Origin: Symbiodinium kawagutii
Lineage: Eukaryota > Sar > Dinophyceae > Suessiales > Symbiodiniaceae
Direction of reading: 5' to 3'
Length of the DNA: 64,000 bases
Assembly: GCA_009767595.1 (NCBI GenBank)
Contig: VSDK01013179.1
Location: 255,452 to 319,451, forward strand
Shown here: piece after piece, positions 35,680 through 47,376 of the stretch
How the letters are laid out: every line of letters begins with the position of its first letter
How positions within the stretch are numbered: position 1 is the first letter of the stretch
Made by a program: the position numbers and the translations under genes
The notes under the pieces: generated by a model
Database searches by the model: none
What the model saw: only the letters and a program-made list of their open reading frames with translations
Told to the model about the DNA's origin: nothing

Positions 35680-35823
35680 TTATTGCATCTGACTGCCTTG
35701 TCTGCGGTGCATTGGTGGTCAGTTCACTGCTCTGAACAGAATCATGGTCTTCCAAACGGAAGGTCCCCCTGGTGACCATGGTTCTAGGTGCAGCCCCACG
35801 GTTAGTTCCGTCACCTTGAAGAG
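35680..35823 (-). CDS. Candidate exon region, unidentified
   Basis: Minus frame containing RGTFRLEDHDSVQSSELTTN, hydrophilic, following TTCAAG|G. A second minus frame (VTELTVGLHLEPWSPGGPSV) is also open after the same acceptor. No family recognised. Confidence 0.25.
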
Positions 35824-35907
35824 TTTATTGCTGTGGTGCTATCCGAGTTGGAACCAACCCCGGGCCCTGCACATCCTTCTCTGAAACAGATGTAGCAACT
35901 TCAACCG

Positions 35908-36002
35908 CTGGTGGTTTCAACCTCTCTGAAACATAGCAGTCAATCGACCAACCATCTCTAAATATTGGGTAAAATAATAAATGTCAATCAAACCACCAAG
36001 TA
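35908..36002 (+). mobile_element. Family C element
   Basis: CTGGTGGTTTCAACCTCTCT ... GTCAATCAAACCACCAAGTAG. Confidence 0.7.
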
Positions 36003-36249
36003 GATAAGTATCAGCTGTATAGATGACCTTATATAGGTACAGTCCTGCCGCTATTTGAATAGATAAATAAATAATTATATATATATATATGTATATATAT
36101 ATATGTATATATAGACATTTAGATGTATATTTTAGTTAATCTGTAGATGCATAGGGATCTGATAGAAAACCCTGTGGGGAGCACATCGGGGGCAGAGTCC
36201 ATCGCACGATGGCTCCCCACTGGCCGCCCATGCCTCGTGAGCTCAACCA

Positions 36250-36545
36250 ATAAGAATCAGCATCAATTTTGTGGTTTAGAGTGGTTTATAGTGGTTGAAC
36301 CATCAATAATAGTGGTTTGTAGCGGTTTATAGTTGTTAACAATGACTATAGTTATAGTGGTTTATAGTGGTTTCAATCCATGGTGAACTAGTGGTTTATA
36401 GTGGTTGTTATGGTTGATAATGGTCAATATGATGCTTATAATGATTGATAATGATCATTCACTGGTTGGTGGTTGAATGACCCATGGTGAACTAGTGGTT
36501 TATAGTGGTTATATAACAATGATTGTATATGGTGATAGTGGCTAA
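36250..36545. repeat. GTGGTTTATAGTGGTT-type tract
   Basis: At least six copies of AGTGGTTTATAGTGG with variations. Confidence 0.65.
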
Positions 36546-36558
36546 TACTGATCATCAG

Positions 36559-36663
36559 CTGGTTGGTGGTTTCAACCCCTGTGAAAAATAGTAGTCAACC
36601 AACCATTTATCATTTGTTCATGAGTACTAGGGAAAATAGAAATGTTTAAAACCACCAATCTGG
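36559..36663 (+). mobile_element. Family C element
   Basis: CTGGTTGGTGGTTTCAACCC ... GTTTAAAACCACCAATCTGG. Confidence 0.8.
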
Positions 36664-36849
36664 TGGCTGCGTAATTTTGTTGTGGTTTTACAGGCAATAG
36701 TCACCCCCAAACTTATGCTTTTATAAGGGATCATTATGGGTGAAATATGGTTTCTTAAAAATGGTGAACTATGGTTTTATAGGGGGTCATGATGGTTAAT
36801 AAGAGGGGATGATCAAAAACAAACTTCTGGTTAAACTGCTAATATATGT

Positions 36850-37045
36850 TGGCTTCTTAGAATAGGAGACCCCAACAAATGGTTGGTTTATTGCTAGAAA
36901 TTATTCAAAAAGGATGATTTTGGGGCACCCCTATTTTGAGAAACACCCAAGTGGAGGTACCCCCAAATCATGCAAGAGTTTAATCAGTCAGTCTAGTAAT
37001 TAATAAACCAACCATTTTTGAGATTCCCAATTCAGAGAAACACGC
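36850..37045 (+). mobile_element. Family A composite pair
   Basis: Same architecture as 34682-34844: a copy ending GAGAAACACCCAAG joined to GGAGGTACCCCCAAATCAT of a second copy. Confidence 0.7.
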
Positions 37046-37604
37046 ATTTAACAAGTATTAACCATCAGCAAGCATCAGTAACCATCATCTCAGAATCTAT
37101 AACCATCAATCAGCATGATAAGCCAGGAATAATTGTCAGTAACACTCAACTTAGTGACTGGGTAAACCCCCTACCCCAAGGCGTTGAACGGCTTCCTCCA
37201 CTTCCGTCGTAGAACAAGAATTGATATGACAAACCTATTCTGTTTGATGTCTTTTTGGGTCCCCCTTTCGCAATGTCGATTGACTCACAACAGGTCACAG
37301 ATCTTACTTACCAATCTTTGCTCAACTCAAGCGTGACCGACCTATGATTTGGAGACCCGCCCGGGCAATTTTCAAAAAGCTGAAACTTGAAATGAAACTG
37401 CGCAGCAGTGGGTCCGGCGTCCGCATATTTCAAGCTGCTGGAAAAACCAGCACGGTTGGTCATCCATGGTCATCCCACAGATTTTTTTCCCAGACAATGA
37501 GGGGCTGCTCAGTAGAACAAACGCTGTTCTGAGGGGGGTCATCCTCAGCAGACTAGATAGACTTTCTGCAGATCTGGGTGTGAATACACACGCACAATTG
37601 CATC

Positions 37605-38270
37605 TACACATATGCACTGTGTATGCACATGTATATGCAGATGCATATGCACATGTACATGCACACATGCATGTATCACCATCAGTTTAAGTATGTATAT
37701 ACATGCATGTGTGCATCCAAGCCCGTACTTCTGTGCATTGTACATAGATATTCTGCATGTGTATGCATGTATGCATGGATGTATGTATGTACGTATGTAT
37801 GTATGTACGTACGTACGTACTTATGTATGTATGTATGCATGGATGGATGGATGTATGTATGTACGTACGTATGTATGTCTGTCTGTCTGTCTGCCTGCCT
37901 GCCTGCCTGTCTGTCTGTATGTATGTATGTACGTATGTATGTACGGACGTACGTACGTATGTATGTATGCATATATGCATGCATGCTGCATGTATGCATG
38001 TATGCATGTATGCATGTATGCAGGAATGCATGTATGTATGCATGTATGCTGCATGTATGCATGTATGCATGTATGCAGGTATGCATGTATGCATGCATGC
38101 ATGTATGCATATATGCCTGTATGCATGTATGCATGCATGCATGTATTCATGTATGCCTCTGTGCATGCATGCATGTACGCATGTATCTATGTATCTTTGT
38201 ATATGTATCTATCTATCTGTCTATCTATCTATCTATCTGTCTATCTATGTATCTATCTATGCATTTGCAG
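37605..38270. repeat. Compound tetranucleotide microsatellite
   Basis: About 660 bp of ATGC, ATGT, ACGT, CTGT, CTGC and CTAT units. It is open in several frames on both strands, up to 235 codons of Cys/Met/Tyr repeats, because none of these units makes frequent stops. Confidence 0.95.
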
Positions 38271-39891
38271 ACAAAGCATACAGGTGAAGGTGTGGTTCAA
38301 TACCCTGATACCCTACTGAACATCCCCTAAATGACTGAACTAGTTTTTGTTGGGACGTTCATCTTCCTATTTGTTGGTTGGTAAATAGTGACCCGCAACC
38401 ATAATATATGTAGTAGATTTCCTATTTTCGTACATGTTTGTCCTTTATCTATCCCCTATTGTTAAGCATTAAGCAGCTGGTGATCCATTGGTTGGTACAC
38501 CTATGAAACCAACAGCCGATCGGTCGATCAGACTGCGGACGCATTGGCAAACGCCGGGCGTTCCGGAATGAATCAGCTGGCATCGCGCAGGGCCCGGCAA
38601 AGCGGAACAGCGATCCAAAGAAACTATGCCAGGAATAGGGATGGGGAGTAGTGGCTACCTAGCCTGGCGAAATGCACGGTTGTTTACTGATCATTATATA
38701 TAAATAAATAAACAAATAAATAAAAAAAATGTATATATATATATATATATTAATATATTATATATATCAATGTCCATTTCAATGAATACACACAGAAATA
38801 TATACATAATACAGTATAGAGAGAGAGAGAGAGATCGTTCCCCATTTCCTACAACGTTTAGTGCTGGGTCGGCAGGTTACTTGGACAAGCACCAAGGGGA
38901 AACCCGTCGCCAAAAGCTGGGGGGGTTGGAGGGCCTGATGTTGAGCTCAACCACTTCACTAGATGCGACATCCAGCGACCCATAACTGGTGATTGACCAC
39001 ATCTTGGGAGTTGAGCTGGTGATTTGTCACATGATGTGATCTACCCACAACTTGCATGATGATGGCCCGGCCTTCAATTGCCTCCTGGGGTGTCACCTAT
39101 GTTGGGAAGCAGACAACCACGTTGCGGTTGGGGCTAGAAGAAATGGATCCTGGATGGTTGCCTCCATTTTTGAGCAAAGACCGATAGTTGTTGTATGTTG
39201 TGATGCTTTTCTAGTCCAGGATGCTCATCCAGGCTACCCCATCATCTAGCCATGGAGAATCTACCATTGGAGATTGGATTACCATTGGATCATCATTGAA
39301 GCAAATCACTTAGCTCTTGGGAATGGTGATTTTTCAGCCAGCAAAGTGTTAGATTACCTGATTACCAGCACACTTCGAATCATCGCGTTCACCTCGCAAC
39401 GTTCCCTGCGCCTTCAACGCGTTTCAGCGCTGGCCCTGAAGGGTTGTATCCATGGTTGATCCCAAACACTGCCACGTGAATGGCCAAAGCAAACTTCACC
39501 TAAGCATAGACGCGTGTTCACATCAAACTGCAGCATGTAGTCGATCATCTGGGTCAGTTCCTCGCCAGCACAGATGGACATGTTCGCTGTCCGTCATCGC
39601 CCATTCCCGAAAGTTCGGCTGTCCAAATGAATAACATAGGGGTATGGCCCAATATGGCCAACAAAAGGAAAAAGGAACAGAGGAAATCTAACCAAACAGT
39701 TTGAACAATTGTTTGCAACTTGTTTGAAATATCAACAATATATTTCGAGGGATCTGATATGTGTGGAAAATATCCACGATGACAAGCTCCATGGATGTGT
39801 ATATGCAAACCTTTCACGCAGGATTTCTCAGGGATTGCTTTGCGTCATGATTCCCACATGCCACTGTTGTGATCAATCATGAGCGCTGATC

Positions 39892-40143
39892 TTAATCCTT
39901 ACTTGAGTTTGCATGTAGAACTATACAGAAATATGTAGTCACATGTAGTACAGATTCATTTACAAAGTGGACATCCCAAATGTTTGTCTTTGCCTCAGAA
40001 CAGAGTGCATCCATTGAGTGCATTTTGCTGATGCCCACTTCAAGCACATCGTCAAGTGTACAAACAACCGAATCAAATCCACCAGCATTCTCCGGCTGTC
40101 CTTCAAAAAGTTTTCTGGCAAAAATCGTATTAGTATTGATCAC
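39892..40143 (-). CDS. Candidate exon region, unidentified
   Basis: Minus frame with balanced composition: IFARKLFEGQPENAGGFDSV, then LDDVLEVGISKMHSMDALCS. It lies in the most repeat-poor stretch of the window (38.9-41.5 kb). Splice borders not resolved. Confidence 0.3.
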   Translation of the reverse strand: MINTNTIFARKLFEGQPENAGGFDSVVCTLDDVLEVGISKMHSMDALCSEAKTNIWDVHFVNESVLHVTTYFCIVLHANSSKD

Positions 40144-41879
40144 TGAAAGCCATTTGGATGTGGGGAAAATCCAGCTGGATATATGTATCTATGATAAATA
40201 CATATCCATGGAGAGAGAGAGAGAGAGAGAGACAGAGATGTAAGTAGTGTCTAGGCATGTGCATGTATCGGGATGTATGTGCTTTCTCTTCCCTGGCTGT
40301 TGGATTTTACTGTTGTAACCAACTGGCTATCAACAACCCAATGGTGTCTAGTGTCCTGTTGCTGAAACACTGCCCATATCTGATGGAACATCACCAGCCA
40401 GCTATGAGAAGACTGGTGGTCAGTTAGATCTACCATATAGAAATTAGCAATCAGCCAAATATCTGTTTTAAAAATAGACGGCAGCCATTGTCATTGACTT
40501 ATCCACCACAATGAGGCTGGCTTTACGGCACATCTCAGAGCACTTTTATAGACTTTGCACTTTGCAGTAAGATCATTTCTGCATGAGCTGTTCAACTTGT
40601 CGATGTAGCATATCTGTCAACCCGCAATTATAGAGTTCGCCAATTACCAGACCATGGAGGTATGGAAATGTCATGGTGGGGATCACTCTTCCTGATCCTG
40701 TTTTGGCCAGGATGCGCGGTGGTGGAGGCGACCCCTTCAGAATTATGAAGGGAGATATAGATACCCCTAGATAACTCCCAACCAACAGCCAGTTTTGGGA
40801 GTATATTTAGATATTTGATCGTCTATCCAGGAGCCAGCTTCACAGTGATATATATGTTCTGTTTTCCCAACCACTTGCTTTTTGGTTTCAAATAAAAAGG
40901 GGCAGGCACAAACGTAACTAGCAAGAACAAGAATACAACCAGCAACAAGCGAGCAATCGTTGGGATACCATCAGAATCAATCCACCCTCAAGCTTTCGGC
41001 CTGATGGTGCCAAAGTGCAAACCATTTCTGATTGATTGTTGCAACCATCCCCAAAGATATTACAGTAGTCGATTTGTTCATCGTCCCACATAGGAAAACA
41101 AAAGATGTTTGAAATCAGCTATCGGCTGTTGATGCTTATATACTGTTCTTGTCCATAACATATCATAATTTTATCCCCTTGTTTGTGGTGTTCAACAGTT
41201 TAATTTCCAGTCGAAATTAATCCCAGTTATCGCTATACTGTACATTGCTGTGGACCGCGACCTTGTACCCGTGACTGTTCACATCCAGACTTTGTAGTCT
41301 CTTTCGCTACTTTCAGGGCCCGCTTTGGGATGGTTGAGTCCGACCTTGCCTATCCCGTTTGGGGATGGTGTTGAACGTACCCATATGGGCGTGTGTATCA
41401 TTGCGTATTCCCTTGCTATTGATGGCACTGTTGACTGAATCCTACCCATTGATTCTGATGATTGGCCATTCGGCACCATTGGACCATCGGTTAACCTCAT
41501 CCTTGACCATCATAAAATGCGGTAAACACGAAGCCTCATGACCCATCGCCAAGCATCAGTACGTATGTGTATTAGCCAGCTGCTTTCACTTCATTTTTAG
41601 GTTGATGAATCATTCGATCTATGCAGGAACTGTTTTCATCTACACCAAGTCTCAGCCAAGCTCTTCATCTGGTTGGTGGGCATAGCCCCTCTGAAAAAAT
41701 ATATGCTATGTATATAATCATGTTTATTAATCTCCAGGCGATGCGAGCTCGATCACCATCTGCTTCACACACAGTGAAACACAAAAAGTATAAAAGTTAA
41801 AGACTGGAAAACAGCTGAAGTTGACAGAGAATTAAACAAGCAACCATCCCACAACCAACCAGTGAACAAAACGACTAAC

Positions 41880-42350
41880 TAGTAGTTGCTTCACCATTGT
41901 TGTGTGTGATGATCCCCTATTGTCAACCATTCTGAATGGTTAGAACCCCTATCAAAACCCTATAAGATCACCATACAGACCATTATGAATGGTTCCAACC
42001 CCTATCAAAAGCCTCATAAAACCACGGAAAACAAAGTCACTCACCGAAGACATGCCGCTGAAAACCACAGAGTTTTCCGCCGAGAGTCAGTACTCATCAC
42101 CTCTGAGAGGTGTTCTGTGCCTGCACGCTGCAGGACTCCAGTGCAACCAATGATGTTTGTTTTCTATGGCTATGGTTGATGATCAATTTCCAGTGGTCAA
42201 TACTGTAGATTTATACAAACTATAAATGGTTGACGATTCTTTTCTGATGATCATTGATTTCTAATGATTAATACCGTAGTAATTACTAACCAACTATAGT
42301 CGATTTCTTATGGTTAATACCATAGACTTATGGATCCTCCTTGGCTGATC
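41880..42350. other. Degenerate repeat stretch
   Basis: Contains a local duplication (GGTTMSAACCCCTATCAAAA twice at 41940-42010) and TGGTTAATACC words. No coding call. Confidence 0.45.
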
Positions 42351-42649
42351 GTTGGACTAGTGAAGTCGTGAAAGCGAAGTTGAAACCTGCGCCTAACCAA
42401 GGCTTTTAACAGGAACTTCGACCCGTCCCACAATCCCCATAGAAACGCATGTGATGATCGCAAGTCGGGCTTGTTACCTGTAAAATCTTTTTGAATAATC
42501 AGCTGGTAACAAGTAATTAATGTTTATAATTCTAATGTGATGTTTATTCGTTGAATAATCAGCTGCGAATGCAAACATCCGATACTTTAACACACGGAGG
42601 AAGCAAAATACCACATCGCAAGCGAGTTCCAACCCAATAAAAACGTACG

Positions 42650-43020
42650 TGTATATATACATATGTACATATTATTACCGTTCATTATGTATTGTTATTT
42701 ATGTTTTTTTTCTATGTCAATAGTCAACCAAATTCGAGAACCAAGATACCATTTGGATATTCTCCAAGTATGCTGCTCTTTTGCCTGTGAAACTAACAGG
42801 ATTATGCTAAAGACCAAGTAATATGCCCCTATGCTTCCAGTTACCGTGAAATAGTAGGTAACCAAGTCCAAACAAGAATGGTAGAAACCTGCTGGGTACC
42901 TACTAGAATGATAACTGGAAGTACAGGGTGCTTTGGTGATTGTTGATGCTGCTTCGTGGTGTACTGCTCAAAGTCATGCTTGCTCTGTCCGAAGCTGTGG
43001 CCACGATTCCCTGTGAACGA
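42650..43020. other. No feature seen
   Basis: Unique-looking AT-rich sequence; short open frames only. Confidence 0.35.
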
Positions 43021-43028
43021 AGCTTCAA

Positions 43029-43127
43029 GTGGCTATGCGTCAATGTTAAGCACCAAAAATAGGGGATAACAACCAACAATACAATGATGGTACACGAGGG
43101 GTACAGGGTTGTGACCCACAGCTAAGT
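43029..43127 (-). mobile_element. Family B element, reverse orientation, diverged
   Basis: GTGGCTATGCGTCAATGTTA ... GGGTTGTGACCCACAGC. Confidence 0.65.
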
Positions 43128-43323
43128 GAAATCAAATGATCATTGTACAATTTTGGGGAATTCTTTTGAGAGCACTAGCATTCTTGCACGGTGCCACATA
43201 CCATTTACAACTAGGCTATAGCCATTATCGTTGGTGATTTTCCCTCATCATCTAGCACTGCCAAGCACCGGTTTGTGAACAACCCACAGCAGGATGGGTG
43301 CCGGGCAGCCATGATTGTGGAAA

Positions 43324-43495
43324 GGGGTTTCGACGCCTCCGAACAATATGCTTGTTAGCCAACCATCCAAAGTCAGCGGGGCAAAAAAACTGCGGAAAAA
43401 ACAAAAAAACAACTACTAGCTGGTTCGCCATTATTGTCTGGCATCATCCCCCATAATCCTCCATCTAAGAAATGTGAATCAAACCACCAACCACT
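43324..43495 (+). mobile_element. Family C element, enlarged
   Basis: GGGGTTTCGACGCCTCCGAA ... GTGAATCAAACCACCAACCA, with an internal insertion. Confidence 0.5.
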
Positions 43496-43522
43496 AATGT
43501 GGCTTGTTAGCAGATGTATCCC

Positions 43523-43747
43523 CTAGTGATTCCTTGCACACCCATCCCCCAGCCGGATCCGGCATCCAAAAGCATCGCCTTTCCGCAGCTTCCTCTTCCT
43601 CAAAAACTTCATGAGGCCGAAGGTTGAAATGTAGTCCTCGGATGTGTCGCGGGTGCGAAGTTTTTGGAGCGGTATGACTGGCAAGTTGCGCAAAAATGTA
43701 GAAGCATCATCCACCAGCAAGGTATAGTATATCGGGGGGGTTCTCAA
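43523..43747 (-). CDS. Candidate terminal exon abutting a family A element
   Basis: Minus frame reading PPIYYTLLVDDASTFLRNLP, then TSEDYISTFGLMKFLRKRKL and a stop at 43523. It starts inside or directly at the edge of the family A element at 43736-43842, whose TTTTGAG end would be the acceptor. About 62% of codons end in G or C. Confidence 0.4.
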   Translation of the reverse strand: MRTPPIYYTLLVDDASTFLRNLPVIPLQKLRTRDTSEDYISTFGLMKFLRKRKLRKGDAFGCRIRLGDGCARNH

Positions 43748-43842
43748 AATAGGGAAGCCCTAAGAATGGTTGGTTTCTTCTATGAATGATTGATAATGGA
43801 AGATTCGGGAATTTGGGGGTACCCGATTTTGAGAAACCACCA
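43736..43842 (+). mobile_element. Family A element
   Basis: GGGGTTCTCAAAATAGGG / CCCGATTTTGAGAAACCACCA, next to a candidate minus-strand exon. Confidence 0.75.
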
Positions 43843-44123
43843 TATCATCTCCGAACATGGGGATCAGATGAGGAACTGCACTTCACAGTGGAGGTTGTTT
43901 TTTTTCAGAGGATTAAGCGTCAATTTGTACCGGGGATCTCCAGGGTTAATGCAGATTGGGTGGGCTTGATGACCTGATGAACAAAACAAAACCACCTGGG
44001 CGGCGCCCAAACAAGCCATGGTCAGAACACGGTGGTGCCTACTTTCCATCCGATCATAAGCATTGTTAATTGGGAAACCAACTAACTATATATAGGGTAC
44101 ACCATTTTTTGACAAATCCATGT

Positions 44124-44141
44124 ATGTGTGTGTGTGTGTGG
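44124..44141. repeat. (TG)n
   Basis: About nine TG units. Confidence 0.9.
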
Positions 44142-44242
44142 TCACTAAGCCCCTAAGTAAAAATTCAATACAATGGGCTTGGGGCAATGACCATGGCTGC
44201 TTGCGCTGAACACAACTCGCAGCCAGGAGTCAAAGAGCTGAC

Positions 44243-44563
44243 ATGCACCTGGCGACACAGCACGCATGGAGGGTCCCCCTCCCTTCTTGTGGATTCTGGT
44301 GGATTCTGGTAGGTTCCATCATGGTTTCATCCTTATTGCATGAGAACCAACCTATCAAGGGCCAGCATCAACCCGTAACCCAGGAAACAGCCCTCAACAA
44401 ATGCCATGTAGAATCACGGGCAACGCAGTGCAGCGTGCTTGGATATCAGCAACGATGGGGATCCACAGTGAAGCGCCCCACACCATCCCAGACATCCCGA
44501 AAGTCACTGGTGCAGCTTCCCTATCGATCAGCCAGTTGGTACCACCATGACGAGTGTTTATGA
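44243..44563 (+). CDS. Candidate open frame, unidentified
   Basis: A 106-codon plus frame in a repeat-poor stretch, polar in its second half (QPVTQETALNKCHVESRATQ). No splice borders or family recognised; it ends next to a degenerate family A copy. Confidence 0.22.
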   Translation: MHLATQHAWRVPLPSCGFWWILVGSIMVSSLLHENQPIKGQHQPVTQETALNKCHVESRATQCSVLGYQQRWGSTVKRPTPSQTSRKSLVQLPYRSASWYHHDECL

Positions 44564-44684
44564 AGTCATAGGGGACCCCAAATCATCCCCGGTCATAGTC
44601 TGTTTTAGATGAATGGGTGATGGCGAAGGAATTCGCTATGATGATTTGCTGATGACTTAGGGGTCCCTCAATTTGAGAAACACC
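44555..44684 (+). mobile_element. Family A element, diverged
   Basis: TTTATGAAGTCATAGGGG / GGTCCCTCAATTTGAGAAACACC. Confidence 0.55.
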
Positions 44685-45307
44685 CTGATGTTGACAGAGG
44701 ATCATTGAAATTCCGACAAGCATCAGCTCTGATTCAGAACAACGCTTCAAAGCTACGAACTATTGAGGAACATCCGCATCCAATATCTCACGGCGGGGCA
44801 TGGCCTTCCACGGCTAGAGTGGTACCCCCTGGATAGATTCGTTGGTTTGGAACTCACCCATAGTCACTGTATATCGACCATAACCAGTGGTTAACCCTAC
44901 AACTTGAATAACTGGGGGTTACCACACTCTGTAGTGACCCGGCCTTTCTTGGTGGCAGTCCAGGGGTAGTCTTGAACGGCCATAGCGAAGACCACTACTC
45001 CCAAGGCGAAATCATCTGCGAGGAACGCATCCTGGAGGCCGATGTCACCCCAGGGGTGGTGTTGATCAATGGTGGACGGGTTGATGAAGACTGAAACAGT
45101 TACCTTCCGGGAAACTCATCTGGAAGTTTGTTTCAATAGGTAAACCAGCTGATGGATTGTTTACGCAACCAGGTTGATTTGCCAGAGGGTAGGGGGTTGA
45201 TTAAAAAACAAGGCTTCTGGGTAAGGGATTGAAAGGATCAATATTTTTTGATGAGACTGATGGTGAGCAATCCCAACAAATGCCTCGGTGCCATATATGA
45301 ATTTTAG

Positions 45308-45458
45308 GCAGCTGCGAGTGATAGGAGATCTGATAACACCCTCATCTTTCGGGGTAGATCCCAGGCTTCTGGCAAAACTGAGGGTATCAACCTACATCTC
45401 CCATCAATGCGGATATGTCTACTGCAACACTGGAAAAGTCTCTGTGCTTCATTTGGCT
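45308..45458 (+). CDS. Candidate exon directly upstream of an element-intron
   Basis: 151 nt after acceptor TTTTAG|G: QLRVIGDLITPSSFGVDPRL, then KLRVSTYISHQCGYVYCN, ending ...SVLHLA at GCT|GTTTCTC. The donor is the terminal repeat of the family A element 45454-45554. Removing 45459-45546 as a GT-AG intron joins this frame in phase to 45547-45660. Confidence 0.45.
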
Positions 45459-45554
45459 GTTTCTCAAAATAGGGGTACCCCTGAATCATCCATTGATAGT
45501 CATTTATAGCAATAAACCAACAATTTTGGGGGCTCCCTATTTTGAGAAACCACC
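45454..45554 (+). mobile_element. Family A element between two in-phase frames
   Basis: TTGGCTGTTTCTCAAAATAG / CCCTATTTTGAGAAACCACCA. The GT of GTTTCTC and AG of TTTTGAG would bound an 88 bp intron. Confidence 0.85.
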
Positions 45555-45660
45555 ATTTGGTGGCATAATCATGGTCCGAGGACCAACCAACATTCGGAAA
45601 CCGCGGACCGGCACCGCTTCCAGGAGACCATCGGTGCCGCTGGGATGCCCAACAGTGTAG
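45547..45660 (+). CDS. Candidate terminal exon directly downstream of an element-intron
   Basis: 38 codons after TTTTGAG, the end of the family A element: KPPFGGIIMVRGPTNIRKPR, then TASRRPSVPLGCPTV and TAG. In phase with 45308-45458. Another plus frame (GPRTNQHSETADRHRFQETI) is open over the same bases, so the exact junction is uncertain. Confidence 0.38.
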   Translation, partial: KPPFGGIIMVRGPTNIRKPRTGTASRRPSVPLGCPTV

Positions 45661-45664
45661 CAAT

Positions 45665-46340
45665 GCTATGCCTCTTATTAAGCAGTTCGCTAGAATAAGT
45701 GTAGTTTGCTAGAATGAGTACAGGTAACGTTAGTTCACTATAGTAACATCTAATAACTATTAACTTGAGCTATTCTAGCAATATAATCCATAACTATATT
45801 GTCTGCTGTAATAACTATTAATTAACCATTATGATTTTTTGGCAAATTGATTGATTACCTACCAGCCGCCAACCGAGCCAACCAGCCGCGCCAAGTGTCA
45901 TATGTGTCCGAGCCATGCATCTCCGGGGCTTGATAGGACCTCAAACAGCACACAGCTGCACGGCTGTACGCAAGAAATCTAACATGTATAAGCTATGCTT
46001 ATTTCTGCCCATAGATATAAACAAGTATATACATACATAATAAATAATCATAGATATCAACATCGATGTGTGTGAACATAAATTTGTTAGAATATACGCA
46101 TTGCTTTAAACACACAGAATCAAAATCATTGCGTGCACATGTAATGAGTACATGTATATAGATATATGTAAATGTGTAGGTAATAATTTCAAATATCATG
46201 TATATGTGCATGTGTATACATGTGTAAATATATACATGTATGCATGCATCTCGATTGCATATGTAGATGTATCATATGCAAATGATGAGAACAACAAAAA
46301 CATATGGTAACATGGCACCAAGAGGAATACCTCTCCATCT
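45665..46340. other. AT-rich stretch without visible gene
   Basis: TAACTATTAAT words, then ATATATGTA-rich sequence from 46000 to 46270. No exon-like island. Confidence 0.45.
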
Positions 46341-46342
46341 AC

Positions 46343-46558
46343 CTATCTGGCTTTCACATGTGTTCCGATAGCAAAAACTTGGTCACAGCCTATGTTGATG
46401 ACAGCTTTTGAGTTAAGCCACATTGTCGTACAACCAAAAAACACACCAACAGGGTCTGATGTATGCTTGCACCCCAACAGCCGGTGTAGATCACCAGCTA
46501 GTACCAAATTACTTCCTGAAGACCAAAAATCAAATTGTTGTCGCTCAAGTGTTGTCAC
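46343..46558 (-). CDS. Candidate exon region, unidentified
   Basis: Minus frame containing QFDFWSSGSNLVLAGDLHRL and VFFGCTTMWLNSKAVINIGC, more protein-like than the two plus frames that overlap it. A family C element begins 34 bp to the right. Splice borders not resolved. Confidence 0.3.
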   Translation of the reverse strand: MTTLERQQFDFWSSGSNLVLAGDLHRLLGCKHTSDPVGVFFGCTTMWLNSKAVINIGCDQVFAIGTHVKAR

Positions 46559-46591
46559 ACGTCTTGCACAAAATCATGTATTCTTGGCTTG

Positions 46592-46738
46592 CTGGTTGGT
46601 GGTTAAAGCCATCCCAAGAATATTAAGCCATCCCAAAAATATGTTTGTGAATCAAGCAACGTAACCATCCCAAATACTAAGGAAAATATGGGAAGATATT
46701 GGAAAATATGAGAAACATGTTCAAAAACCACCAACCAC
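46592..46738 (+). mobile_element. Family C element
   Basis: CTGGTTGGTGGTTAAAGCCA ... TTCAAAAACCACCAACCACC, with a short internal duplication (AAGCCATCCCAARAATAT). Confidence 0.7.
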
Positions 46739-47376
46739 CTCGATGGGTATCCATTAATTTGCATCTAGGGTGTGGATCATAGTGCTACCTCCTTACCCTC
46801 CTGTACATCCTTGGGATTGCTGGTGACGACGAAACACATGAGCGGGCACAAGTGGTGCAGGGCGCAGATTTCAAGAATAACTATCATCGCTGCTCTCAAT
46901 GCTTCAATATTGGTTCACAAATAATGGTTGAATCATAATTATATAATAGTGAATTAGTCATGTTCTTAAATCTTATTTGAATATGCTTGATGATGTAAAT
47001 ATCGCCATTGTCACCATTAAGCGTTAATATTGATTTGAATAGAATTAAAAACAATGAATATACACTCTGGTGATCTAACACAACAATGGATAATCCACCA
47101 GTTGTAGATCACTTACCTATTGGAAATGGTGATTTTCCATTGCCATGTTCGATCACCAGAGTGTAATTGAAAACAATGAATGCTCCATGGTTAAGAGGTA
47201 ACCTATAGCCATTGCTGGTCCGTCCCAGCAACTGCTTGCCGCGAACTTCTCTCTTGCACATCCTGGCGAGATGGCCACAGATCCAGAAATCCCAGCGGCG
47301 TCGTCAACGAACTACGTTTAGATGCCACACAAACCAAACTGCCTCGGTAATAATGGGCTAAATCATTTTTTGTTGG

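Noticed and set aside
37605..38319. Cys/Met/Tyr-rich ORFs of 117-235 codons on both strands
   Set aside because: Pure translation of tetranucleotide microsatellite; no non-repeat coding sequence around it.
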